From NCBI RefSeq assembly GCF_038002345.1, contig NZ_JBBOCJ010000001.1, positions 4,340,001 through 4,404,000 on the forward strand: 64,000 nt of DNA, read 5' to 3'. The position numbers were made by a program, and so were the translations under genes. Within the stretch, counting starts at the first letter, position 1. Each line of letters opens with the position of its first letter. Under the pieces are notes generated by a model, which saw only the letters and a program-made list of their open reading frames with translations, did not search any database and was not told the origin of the DNA. Shown here piece after piece: positions 56,242 through 64,000 of the stretch. Source of the stretch: Paenibacillus sp. FSL M7-0420. GTDB lineage: Bacteria > Bacillota > Bacilli > Paenibacillales > Paenibacillaceae.

Positions 56242-58203
56242 TTAATGAAAAGACTGCCAGAACTCCCCTTCGGTCGAGATCAGGCCCATAATCTCAGCAT
56301 ACGGAATGCGGAAGGTTGGAAATCCTGCGGCGTACGGAGCAATCTCATAAGGTGCAAAATACAGGTACAGCGCCTCCGCATCCACATAAAAGGGCTGATC
56401 GGCTGTAATGCCTTTGTACGTATCAGGGAAAACATAGGAATACTGCGGATCATTCGCAATCTGCTTGCCGACAATGTCACTGAGCTTCTGCACGTATTTG
56501 CTGCCGGGCTTGAACAGATCGCTGAGCGTGTAGAACTTGCCGGTGCGCAGGTTGATATGCTCATAGATCCGGGTAGGCATGCCGTGCGCAGCGCCGAACG
56601 GAAAATGATAACCGCTAAGCTCCAGCACCAGCAGATTCTTACGGAAGAAGGATACGGCGAAATCTCCCGTATAGCTGAAATCCTGCGTACCTCCACCCGT
56701 CCCCGCGCCATAAGCGAGCGACAGATTGCGCAGCTTGTCATTCACCGCCTTCGAGACCTCGGCAACCGCGATCCCTTCCACGACCGGATAATAGACCAGA
56801 TAATCCCGGTTAGGCTTGTATTTCTTCTCCAGCACAGAGTATGGCGGTCTGAGCGGAATGACCCCGTTTTGCCGCCAGACCTGCTTGCCTTTACGGTCAT
56901 AATAGGAGGTGCGCAGATCAATATCCGCGCGGATCAGGCTGCCGCTGAAGGACAGTGATCCTGAGCCTGCGATGACCGGGGGCTGGGCGGCTTTTTTCCC
57001 GCTGGTGTCAATAAAATACGTATCCTTGGCATCATACACCGACGCGAGTCCCTGCTGATAATTGTTCACGCCCAGCAGCGGGTGGGTGCTGAGAATTCTT
57101 CCGGTCAGCGCATCGGCGATGACATAGCTGGAGCCTCTGTAGGGCTGATCTGCATACAGCGGGGTCCCCAGCGCCACTCGGTTCTCCCCCAGCTGCTGCA
57201 CCTCATAATAGACGGCGGGAATGATCATTTTCCCCTGCTTGTCGATCAGACCGTAGGCGTTGCCATAATCAGCGGCTGTGTTAATCACCGCCCGGCCCTC
57301 CGAGAACGGCAGAGCTGCCGTATACTGCGGCTGGATAGCAACCGTGCCGTCCGTGTGGAGATAGCCGTATTTTCCATCCTCCGTCGCCTGAAAGGCCAGC
57401 AGCCCATCTCCCGGATACCCGACAAAAGGGTGTTTGTACGTATGCAGCACCACGCCATGAACATCAATCAGCGCATATTCCCCTTCGGCTATTTTGACCA
57501 GTGCAGTCCCGTTCGAGAAATCCCCGGCATCCAGATAGACGGCTGGCAGCACCTCTTTGCCCTGAGCATCCAGGTAGCCATACAGCGAGTTCCCCCCGGT
57601 AGTATTCTGCTTGGAGAACAGCGCACGGCCTTCGTGCAGCGAATTCAGATAGTCATAGCGCGCGGACGTCACCTCTTTACCTTTTTCATCAATAAAAGTA
57701 TAGCCCTTCGCATCCGACACCACGGCCCGCCCCTCGGAAAAAGGACCAATAAAATTGTAGACCGGTTTGACCCGCTCCCGCCCGGAGCTGTCAATCAGAC
57801 CGCTGACATTCCCCCGCTGCACCACCGCCAGGCCATTCTCCTGAAACTCCTCCGCATAATCATATCTCGGCTCAATCACAATCCGGCCTTCGTTGTTGAT
57901 ATATCCCCACAGCGTCCCATCCTTAAGCTTAAAAGGAGCCGGATGCAGCAGCGCTGCCCGCAGGCCTCCGCCGTCATCCGGAAGCACAATGAGCGCCTCC
58001 AGTGGCTTTTTGGAGTAGTCTACACGGTATAAGCCCGCCTCTGCCGGGATTGTCACGAACAAATCCTCTTCCGCACGGATGAAATCCTCCTCCTGCTGCG
58101 GAATACACTCATTCCAGCCGATGCCGTCCCACCGCCATACCTCCGTCTGAATCAAACCGTTGTCGTTCCCTTTTCCCAGCTCGTTCAGCTTAATCCTCAG
58201 CAT
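56242..58203 (-). CDS. WG-repeat protein with DUF3298-type C-terminus (653 aa)
   Basis: About residues 80-400 are WG beta-repeats such as LWGYINNEGRIVIEPRYDYA, YGYLHTDGTVAIQPQY and YGLIDKQGKMIIPAVY. These form a repetitive scaffold of unknown function. The C-terminal ~180 residues match the DUF3298/RsiV-like type (FPFGAAHGMPTRIYEHINL, LYLYFAPYEIAPYAAGFPTF), a domain often found on secreted proteins. No signal peptide is obvious, so localisation is uncertain. The ATG follows AAAGGAGA. Confidence 0.9.
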   Translation of the reverse strand: MLRIKLNELGKGNDNGLIQTEVWRWDGIGWNECIPQQEEDFIRAEEDLFVTIPAEAGLYRVDYSKKPLEALIVLPDDGGGLRAALLHPAPFKLKDGTLWGYINNEGRIVIEPRYDYAEEFQENGLAVVQRGNVSGLIDSSGRERVKPVYNFIGPFSEGRAVVSDAKGYTFIDEKGKEVTSARYDYLNSLHEGRALFSKQNTTGGNSLYGYLDAQGKEVLPAVYLDAGDFSNGTALVKIAEGEYALIDVHGVVLHTYKHPFVGYPGDGLLAFQATEDGKYGYLHTDGTVAIQPQYTAALPFSEGRAVINTAADYGNAYGLIDKQGKMIIPAVYYEVQQLGENRVALGTPLYADQPYRGSSYVIADALTGRILSTHPLLGVNNYQQGLASVYDAKDTYFIDTSGKKAAQPPVIAGSGSLSFSGSLIRADIDLRTSYYDRKGKQVWRQNGVIPLRPPYSVLEKKYKPNRDYLVYYPVVEGIAVAEVSKAVNDKLRNLSLAYGAGTGGGTQDFSYTGDFAVSFFRKNLLVLELSGYHFPFGAAHGMPTRIYEHINLRTGKFYTLSDLFKPGSKYVQKLSDIVGKQIANDPQYSYVFPDTYKGITADQPFYVDAEALYLYFAPYEIAPYAAGFPTFRIPYAEIMGLISTEGEFWQSFH

Positions 58204-58298
58204 GTTGTCGTTCTCCTTTACAAAGGCTTTTGCCTATAGACTATGAGAGTGAGGGGGAAAGGGTGTGCTTGGGCGTTAAAAAACAGAAAGGCGATGTC

Positions 58299-58432
58299 GT
58301 AACTGCGGTGAGTTTTGGACTTCCGGCCGCTGTTGTCTCCAGATTTCTTGATTTAAACCGCTGATCGCGGTAGAAATCCGGAGACAAAGGCGGACGCTCC
58401 CGCTCCTCCAGTTCCAAAATCCCCTCCGTTAC
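58299..58432 (+). repeat. 130-bp palindromic repeat, copy R3
   Basis: Outer arms GTAAC/GTTAC, then GTTTTGGAC and GTTCCAAAAT, and an inner stem pairing TTGTCTCC with GGAGACAA and GATTTC with GAAATC. The apex pairs ACCGC with GCGGT. Confidence 0.9.
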
Positions 58433-58659
58433 TGCTGCCTTTTTGTTGGTAAACCTTAAGGGCAACACAAACACACCCTTTTGGAGGGTGTGTACCGGGG
58501 ATACAAGGGCTGCTGTGCCTGCCCTTGAAATATGAGAATAACCCTTTGCTGGGCAGGCAAAGGGTTAAAAAAACTTTGTAAAGGATAGAGGCATAAAACA
58601 CTATTCATAAAATTGGAGAAATAAGTAAATACGCATACGTATCACACCTAACCGCTGGC

Positions 58660-58865
58660 CTGACTGCTAACCTCTTGCCACTCGCTGTCCGCAGGCTGAT
58701 TGTTAACTCCTTCCCCCTACTGTCTGCTATCTGACTGCTAACTACTTGCCTCCCGCTGCCTGCTGTTTGATTGCTAACTGCTTGTCTCCCACTGCCTGCT
58801 ACCTGATTGCTAACTACTTGCCACTTGCCACCTCTCGCTCCTGCCGCCCACTCCCTGCTATCTGC
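58660..58865. repeat. Degenerate 36-bp tandem repeat
   Basis: Units starting at 58660, 58696, 58731, 58767 and 58803 share CTGATTGCTAACTACTTGCC followed by a C-rich half with CTGCCTGCT. Spacing is 36, 35, 36 and 36. There are no unique spacers, so it is not a CRISPR array. Confidence 0.8.
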
Positions 58866-58917
58866 GCCTCTGGAACAGAATAAAACTATTAATTAGTCAC
58901 TATTAGCTGCGAAATCC

Positions 58918-60185
58918 TGCACAAAATGCAGGCGTGTTGATTACCCATATTATGGGATGACAAAAACACCTAAATGTTCTTTACGCCTGAGCAGATTAAA
59001 CTGAACCTGCCACTCCAGCGGAAGATTAAATATACGCCAGTGCTGCATAAATTCCCAAAGAGTCAGCTCAGCAAAGACCGGTACCTTCGGGTGAATTTCA
59101 TCAAAAATGTATTTCAAAAGCACATACGTGGCAAGGGCTACAAACAATTGGCTATATACTGCATTTTCGGTGGTTCCAAATAGACAAGGGACATTCAAAT
59201 GCTGTTTCACCCAGCGGAAAAAGACTTCAATTTCCCAGCGTGCTTTGTACATTTCAGCAATCACATGAGCGGACTCTTTTCTCAAATCGGTCACAATTCG
59301 TACCACTTCACCCCGGTCATTTTCAAATTCAACGACGCGGTGGCGCTGGGCGGATTGGTGTTTGCCTTGACCAATATAACAGGTGATATCGCGTACAATT
59401 TTGGTGTCTCCCTCCGCCGGTCGCTGAAGCTTTCGCGGCATCACCAAATGGAGATTGTCTTTCAGACGAATCACAAAGGACTGACCTTGCTGCACATATT
59501 GATCCAATCGACCGATTTTTCCATACGCCCGATCCTGAACTAAAAGGTAGTCCTTATCGGCCAAAACTTCTCCAAATGGAGCGTCATTGCGCCTGGCAAT
59601 CGATTCGACCACATTCACGGGTGAATGCTGTCCATGCGAAAGAGCGACATGCAGCTTGATGCCTCCTCTGAATTTTTTATACGGAGCCCAAGACATCCGG
59701 GAGTTTGCCGCCGTAACCGTCGTAGAGTCAATCAGTAGAAGATCTTTAGGCAGATTTAGGTGCCGACGGGTGTGCCGGTTACATTTCTGGACGAGCATTT
59801 GAAAGATACGTTTGAAGATGTCGTAAGGGACTTCACCGGCCTTGCCGGAAAACGTGGAGTAATGAATCTCGGGCAAGTCAACGCTTGGGCCTAAGCGGGC
59901 ACTTTGCCGGAAGCCGTCCCATTTGTGGTAACAGGCTTGGACAAAGTAATCGAGCAGCAACTCGACGGTCATTTTGGTTGCTGTATCCTCGTAGTCCTCG
60001 GTCTGTCCGGTCACCATTTGGACTTCTTCCGGTGTTAGTACTTGTTTGAAAACGGCTAAGAATGGGGTATATTTATTCATGAGGTCGCCTCATTTCGGTT
60101 TGGTTTGGTCGTACTTACCATTACCCGAAATGGCGGCCTTTTTTGTCCCTTTTTTTGGGAAATCAACACGCTTGTAATTCGTGCA
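58918..60185 (-). mobile_element. IS4-family insertion sequence
   Basis: The ends carry inverted repeats: GCGTGTTGATT at 58932 and its complement AATCAACACGC at 60161-60171, with imperfect pairing (20 of 25) extending out to TGCAC. Just inside each end is a short hairpin (CCCATATTATGGG on the left). A single transposase gene fills the element. I found no clear target-site duplication. Confidence 0.85.
58950..60080 (-). CDS. IS4-family transposase (376 aa)
   Basis: A DDE transposase. The first Asp is in LLLIDSTTVTAA, the second in LLVQDRAYGKIGRLD, and the Glu lies in the IS4 YREK signature, YKARWEIEVFFRWVK, with correct spacing Y-2-R-3-E-6-K. The reading frame is full length without frameshift, so the element may be active. 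The C-terminal part is basic and hydrophobic as in the family. Confidence 0.93.
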   Translation of the reverse strand: MNKYTPFLAVFKQVLTPEEVQMVTGQTEDYEDTATKMTVELLLDYFVQACYHKWDGFRQSARLGPSVDLPEIHYSTFSGKAGEVPYDIFKRIFQMLVQKCNRHTRRHLNLPKDLLLIDSTTVTAANSRMSWAPYKKFRGGIKLHVALSHGQHSPVNVVESIARRNDAPFGEVLADKDYLLVQDRAYGKIGRLDQYVQQGQSFVIRLKDNLHLVMPRKLQRPAEGDTKIVRDITCYIGQGKHQSAQRHRVVEFENDRGEVVRIVTDLRKESAHVIAEMYKARWEIEVFFRWVKQHLNVPCLFGTTENAVYSQLFVALATYVLLKYIFDEIHPKVPVFAELTLWEFMQHWRIFNLPLEWQVQFNLLRRKEHLGVFVIP

Positions 60186-60603
60186 ACATTCACCCTGAGT
60201 TACCCTGTTCCAGCCCGCCGGAGTTGCATTTATTACAACAATTCACATTGGGTTGAGATGTAGTAGCGGGAGGGAGTTTGGAACTGAAGGAGCGGTAGCA
60301 TCTTGAGGTCCAATACTCACCACTGCAGGCAAATGTATTCTCATGATTAGGAGCAACGCTGTGACAAATCCGGGTAAGCCAAAAAACGTTTGCGTGGATA
60401 CCGCAAACGCTCTTTGTCCTGCCTTCCCCACCCTTGGTGAGGTGATAGGAGTACCGGAGGGGATTTTGGAACTGGAGGAGCGGAGCGTCCGCCTTTGTCT
60501 CCGGATTTCTACCGCGATTAGCGGTTTAAATCAAGAAATCTGGAGACAACAGCGGCCGGAAGTCCAAAAGCCCCGCAGGTACGACTAATCACCGAACCCA
60601 AGC
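60086..60603. other. Region between IS transposase and mglC
   Basis: It holds the right IS end, a short fragment like the right arm of the palindromic repeat (about 60268-60300), a hairpin CGTTTGCG/CGCAAACG (about 60386-60408) and the inverted palindromic repeat R4. No gene was seen. Confidence 0.7.
60451..60581 (-). repeat. 130-bp palindromic repeat, copy R4 (inverted)
   Basis: It is the reverse complement of R3 in most positions. Outer arms are GTACC and GGTAC, a third version of the paired end. It lies just downstream of the mglC stop. Confidence 0.9.
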
Positions 60604-61611
60604 CTACTTCTTCGATGAATATTTCCGCATATCAAACGATACAGCCGCGATAATGATCAGGCCTTTGATGATCAGCTGGTAGTACGGGCTGATGCCGATG
60701 AAAGTCAGGCCGTAGTTGATCAGGGTGAAGATGATAACGCCGACCAGGACGCCTGGGACGGTACCGATCCCGCCGGTGGTGGATACGCCGCCGACTACGC
60801 AGGCTGCGATGGCATCAAGCTCATACATGTTCCCGTAGTTGTTGGTCGCGCCGCCGGTTCTGGCTGCTTCAAGCACACCGGCTAGACCGTACAGGGCACC
60901 AGCGATAGCGTAGATGTAGATCAGGTTCTTGGAGACATTGATCCCGGATACCTTGGCTGCCTGCATGTTGCCGCCGATGGCGTACATGTTTTTACCCAGC
61001 TTGGTTTTGTTGAACAGCACCCAGACTATCGCCGCGACTCCGAGGGCTATGAGCACGATGTACGGGATGGAATACTGGCCGCTGCCAATGAAGCCGGAGC
61101 CGATGTCGGTGAAGTCGGAACGCAATCCGCCGATCGGCTGGGATTGGTTCGGGTCCATATCGAAGTAGAGCGAGTTCAAGCCGTACACGATGAGCATCGT
61201 GCCCAGAGTGGCGATAAACGGCGGAACGTTGAGCTTAGATACGATAATCCCGTTGACGAGACCGCAGAGCAGGCCGGCCACAATGGCAATCAGAATCGGC
61301 AGCCAGACCTGCACCTGCGGCAGATCGGGGAAGAAGCGGCGGGAGTAATCGGGTATCTGCAGCATGGACGCTGAGATAACAGCAGTGAAGCCGACCACCC
61401 GGCCTGCCGACAAGTCGGTCCCGGCGGTGATCAGGATAAAGGCCACCCCGAGCGCAATAATCACGCGTGTGGAGGACTGGATCAGGACATCCCGCAAGGT
61501 ATTGATGGACATGAAGCTTGGCTCGTATATGATGATCCCCATAATCAGCAGTACCAGCACGATGTAGATTGCGTTTTGAGTCACGAAGGACTGCGCTCTT
61601 TTAATAGTCAT
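60604..61611 (-). CDS. mglC: Galactose/methyl-galactoside ABC transporter permease
   Basis: The membrane subunit of a ribose/galactose-class importer, with about ten hydrophobic segments. Family motifs are ITAGTDLSAGRVVGFTAV, FIATLGTMLIVYGLNSLYF and AACVVGGVSTTGGIGTV. Gene order mglB-mglA-mglC and the MglB sequence support galactose or a related sugar. The ATG follows AAGGAGGA. Confidence 0.93.
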   Translation of the reverse strand: MTIKRAQSFVTQNAIYIVLVLLIMGIIIYEPSFMSINTLRDVLIQSSTRVIIALGVAFILITAGTDLSAGRVVGFTAVISASMLQIPDYSRRFFPDLPQVQVWLPILIAIVAGLLCGLVNGIIVSKLNVPPFIATLGTMLIVYGLNSLYFDMDPNQSQPIGGLRSDFTDIGSGFIGSGQYSIPYIVLIALGVAAIVWVLFNKTKLGKNMYAIGGNMQAAKVSGINVSKNLIYIYAIAGALYGLAGVLEAARTGGATNNYGNMYELDAIAACVVGGVSTTGGIGTVPGVLVGVIIFTLINYGLTFIGISPYYQLIIKGLIIIAAVSFDMRKYSSKK

Positions 61612-61720
61612 AATTGTGTTCCTCCTTAATTGTTACGCGAAGTTTAAGCATTCATTGCTAAGCTTCTTCAGCCTTGCAGCAGCCCTATGGTCTTCGCCGT
61701 CCTGTGAGTATAGCTCCTGA

Positions 61721-63232
61721 TTAATGCTGTGCAGCGAGACGCATCACTTCGGTTTCCGTAGCCTGCGCACCTTCTAATATTCCTGTAAGCCGTCCTTCCG
61801 ACATCACCATAACACGGTCAGACATCCCCAGCAGCTCAGGCATTTCCGAGGAGATCATAATGATGCTCTTCCCCTGCTTCGCCAGGTCGGCAATAATCGT
61901 ATAGATTTCGAACTTCGCACCGACGTCAATTCCGCGGGTCGGCTCATCGAGCAGCAGCACCTCAGGCTCAGTGAGCAGCCATCTGGCCAGCAGCACCTTC
62001 TGCTGGTTCCCGCCGGAGAGATTCATAATCTGTGTCTTGGTCGTTGGCGTTTTGGTCCGCAGCTTTTCAATCATTTTATCGACTTCAACCTTCTTCTTGC
62101 GGCCGTTCAGCAGCAGGTAAGGCGTCTTGTAACGGTCCAGGTTGGCGATGGCGCCGTTCTCATGCACAGACAGCACCGGAAAAATCCCCGTCACGCGCCG
62201 CTCCTCAGTCAACAGGGCCAGCCCGTGCTTCTTCGCATCCTGCGGAGAGTTAATCTTCACCTTCTTGCCGTCAATCGAGATAGAGCCGGATTTCACCGCG
62301 CGCAGTCCAAACAACGCTTCAATAACTTCGGTTCGCTGTGCGCCGACCAGACCGCCGACACCCAGAATCTCCCCGCGTCTTAATTCGAAGGACACATCCT
62401 TGAAGGATCTGGGCTCGGGTGAGGTCAGACCTTCCACCTTCATGAACACCTTGCCTGGAACATTGGTGCGCTCCGGGAAACGGTTCGTCAGATCACGCCC
62501 GACCATCTTGGAGATAATCAGGTCCGTGGTCAGCTCGGCGGAGGGCCAGGTGCCGATCTTTTTACCATCACGCATAATCGTCACTTCATCGGAAATCTCC
62601 AGGATTTCTTCCATTTTGTGAGATATATAGATAATAGCTACGCCTCTTTTTTGCAGGTCCCGGATGATCCGGAACAGATGCTCCACTTCCACGCTGGTTA
62701 AGGACGAGGTTGGCTCATCCATGACAATCACGCGGGAGTGAAAAGAGACCGCCTTCGCAATTTCGATGGATTGGATCTTGGATACAGACAGCTTGCCCAC
62801 CAGTGTTTCGGGATTCAGGTCGATATCCAGATCTTTGAATAAGTTTTCGGTGTCTGTGAACATTTTTTTGTGGTCAATGAACTGAAGCGGCCCGATGCCC
62901 TTGGTTGGAAAACGTCCCAGCCAGATGTTCTCCATCACGCTGCGGAAAGGTACAGGGTGCAGCTCCTGATGGATCATCGAGATGCCGTGCTTCAGTGCTT
63001 CGCTCGAATTGGAGATGGAGGCCTTCTGGCCATCCAGGAAGATCTCACCGGCATCCGGTGAATAGATTCCAAAGAGACATTTCATCAGTGTGGACTTGCC
63101 TGCCCCGTTCTCGCCCATAAGTGCATGAACCGAGCCCGGACGAACCTTAATGCTGACTCCATCCAGCGCCTTCACGCCGGGAAATTCTTTGGTAATGCCG
63201 TTCATTTCCAGCAAAAATTCCGTATTTGCCAT
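61721..63232 (-). CDS. mglA: Galactose/methyl-galactoside ABC transporter ATPase
   Basis: A double ATPase of the sugar (CUT2) class, 503 residues. The first cassette has Walker A GENGAGKSTLM and Walker B VIVMDEPTSSL with the signature LSVSKIQ. The second has signature LSGGNQQKVLLARWL and Walker B LLLDEPTRGIDVG; its Walker A is degenerate, as is usual in this class. The ATG at 63232 is preferred over one at 63325, which would add an N-terminal Lys/Arg-rich stretch. It lies between mglB and mglC. Confidence 0.94.
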   Translation of the reverse strand: MANTEFLLEMNGITKEFPGVKALDGVSIKVRPGSVHALMGENGAGKSTLMKCLFGIYSPDAGEIFLDGQKASISNSSEALKHGISMIHQELHPVPFRSVMENIWLGRFPTKGIGPLQFIDHKKMFTDTENLFKDLDIDLNPETLVGKLSVSKIQSIEIAKAVSFHSRVIVMDEPTSSLTSVEVEHLFRIIRDLQKRGVAIIYISHKMEEILEISDEVTIMRDGKKIGTWPSAELTTDLIISKMVGRDLTNRFPERTNVPGKVFMKVEGLTSPEPRSFKDVSFELRRGEILGVGGLVGAQRTEVIEALFGLRAVKSGSISIDGKKVKINSPQDAKKHGLALLTEERRVTGIFPVLSVHENGAIANLDRYKTPYLLLNGRKKKVEVDKMIEKLRTKTPTTKTQIMNLSGGNQQKVLLARWLLTEPEVLLLDEPTRGIDVGAKFEIYTIIADLAKQGKSIIMISSEMPELLGMSDRVMVMSEGRLTGILEGAQATETEVMRLAAQH

Positions 63233-63310
63233 GTTGTTACGCCCCCTACGCTTTTTTTCTTTTTCCATGAGAGGCACAGCGGTTCCATCCTGCTCCCTAC
63301 CCGTAAGGAA

Positions 63311-63342
63311 TTCCGGAGAGCGCATTGCAGCGCCCTCCGGGA
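63311..63342 (-). terminator. Intercistronic hairpin between mglB and mglA
   Basis: TCCGGAGAGCG and CGCCCTCCGGGA pair with few mismatches and without a T run. It resembles the stabilising or attenuating hairpins found after binding-protein genes, which allow more MglB than MglA. Confidence 0.5.
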
Positions 63343-63393
63343 CTGGTATCTATGATACGTATCTGTATCTGTAGCCTTGCACCTGTTAACGGA

Positions 63394-64000
63394 TTACTTG
63401 GCGTCTGCTACGTTGTCTTTGGTAATCTTTTTGTAGGAGATCCATACAAATTGGTTGTCTGTGATATCGAAGCCTACGTTCTCTTTGGTTGGCGTTTCGC
63501 CTTTGGCCAGCAGAGCGGCCAGGGTGATCGCTGCTTTACCTTGGTTGTTGGCATCGTTCAGTACGGTACCGAGCATCGTTCCATCCTGCAAGGCCTGAAC
63601 CGCAGGAGCCGTTGCATCCACGCCTACAACCGGCATGTATTTGTCGCCGCTGAAGTAGCCTTGAGCCTTCAGAGCTTCGATCGCGCCGAGTGCCATGTCA
63701 TCGTTGTTGGCCAGTACGGCTTCAATCTTGTCGCCGTGGGAGCCGAGGAACGCTGCCATTTTCTCCTGGCCTTTTACACGATCCCACATCGCGGTATCTT
63801 CAGCCAGCTTCTCTACCTTGATGCCTGCATCTTCGATTGCCTGAATGGAATAGGTGGTGCGAAGTTCTGCATCCTGGTGTCCCGGTTCACCCTTCAGCAT
63901 GACATACTGCAGCACGCCGTCGCCGTTCTTGTCCGCTTCAGGGTGTGCTTTCCAGTAGTCCACGATCAGCTGGCCGGACATGGTGCCGGACTCTTCAGCC
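63394..64000 (-). CDS. mglB: Galactose/methyl-galactoside binding protein, 5' part outside window
   Basis: The periplasmic-type sugar-binding lipoprotein of the importer. The frame is open to the right edge, so the N-terminus is not seen; the ATG at 63981 is internal. A calcium-binding loop like that of E. coli MglB is visible as DKNGDGVLQYV, followed by LKGEPGHQDAE. The C-terminal lobe has LANNDDMALGAIEAL, VVGVDATAPAVQAL and the ending YKKITKDNVADAK. It is the first gene of the mglBAC operon. Confidence 0.93.
   Translation of the reverse strand, partial: AEESGTMSGQLIVDYWKAHPEADKNGDGVLQYVMLKGEPGHQDAELRTTYSIQAIEDAGIKVEKLAEDTAMWDRVKGQEKMAAFLGSHGDKIEAVLANNDDMALGAIEALKAQGYFSGDKYMPVVGVDATAPAVQALQDGTMLGTVLNDANNQGKAAITLAALLAKGETPTKENVGFDITDNQFVWISYKKITKDNVADAK

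Larger units (their letters stand above)
58204..58949. other. Repeat-rich intergenic region of 746 bp
   Basis: It holds palindromic repeat R3, two further hairpins (58469-58491 and about 58552-58578), the 36-bp tandem repeat and the left end of the IS element. Apparent reading frames here follow the repeats and lack support. Confidence 0.8.

Noticed and set aside
58241..58474. Frame encoding an EGILELEERERPPLSPDF-type peptide
   Set aside because: It is read from palindromic repeat R3; a like frame appears in R4 (60343-60588). Both lack ribosome sites.
58552..58578. Terminator at AACCCTTTGC/GCAAAGGGTT
   Set aside because: The stem is perfect, but the flanking A run lies on the wrong side for either neighbouring gene.
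58660..58865. CRISPR array with 36-bp repeats
   Set aside because: Units follow each other directly and no spacers exist.

Overview
The window looks like a chromosomal segment of a Paenibacillus-type Bacillota (Firmicutes). The grounds are moderate GC with strong AGGAGG-type ribosome sites, frequent TTG and GTG starts, proteins of Bacillus/Paenibacillus type (YhbD/YhbE/YhbF, RsbU/W/V-like proteins, Gly-X-Thr collagen-like proteins), and many intergenic palindromes. No rRNA or tRNA gene and no CRISPR array was seen. Assignments rest on reading motifs, not on database searches.

Layout. 1-3.2 kb: the start of a protein kinase/AAA ATPase signalling protein (cut by the window edge), a membrane protein and a GNAT acetyltransferase. 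3.4-6.8 kb: two tandem collagen-like surface proteins. 7-9.2 kb: a TIM-barrel isomerase-like protein, a VOC protein and a CBS-domain protein; two of these are preceded by near-identical intergenic blocks. 9.3-13.5 kb: a partner-switching operon (PAS-PP2C phosphatase, anti-sigma kinase, chemoreceptor, STAS antagonist). 13.7-20.2 kb: map, the assimilatory sulfite reductase operon cysJI, lspA and an aldo/keto reductase. 20.8-26.2 kb: a phosphorelay/c-di-GMP operon (Hpt-REC-GGDEF-REC protein, stand-alone REC, hybrid histidine kinase). 26.4-28.1 kb: an ACT-domain protein and a UPF0210 protein. 28.2-29.7 kb: an ECF41-type sigma factor with its carboxymuconolactone decarboxylase partner and a matching promoter. 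29.7-31.8 kb: an MFS exporter divergent from a MarR regulator, with two palindromic operators between. 31.9-38.8 kb: an AraC-type response regulator, an SMP-30 protein, a GyrI-like protein, the yhbDEF-like bactofilin operon and a TerD-vWA protein. 39-46.6 kb: ribosomal protein L25, two GNAT genes, a flavodoxin with a near-consensus Fur box, a protein I do not recognise, VOC and AraC proteins, an rRNA methyltransferase, an RluA-type pseudouridine synthase and a MarR regulator. 46.9-51.7 kb: parC and parE. 51.8-54.8 kb: an ABC transporter and an SGNH hydrolase. 55.2-58.2 kb: a secreted CAP protein and a WG-repeat/DUF3298 protein. 58.9-60.2 kb: an IS4-family insertion sequence. 60.6-64 kb: the mglBAC galactose transporter, cut in mglB by the window edge.

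The most unusual content is intergenic. Two arrays of about 51-bp units (20.36-20.64 and 41.16-41.38 kb) each repeat a small hairpin whose stem sequence changes while pairing is kept. A second family of 129-134 bp imperfect palindromes occurs in four full copies (49.5, 54.9, 58.3 and, inverted, 60.5 kb) with compensatory changes in both outer and inner stems. A 36-bp degenerate tandem repeat, the IS element and two palindromes cluster at 58.3-60.6 kb, which marks that stretch as a tolerant insertion zone.
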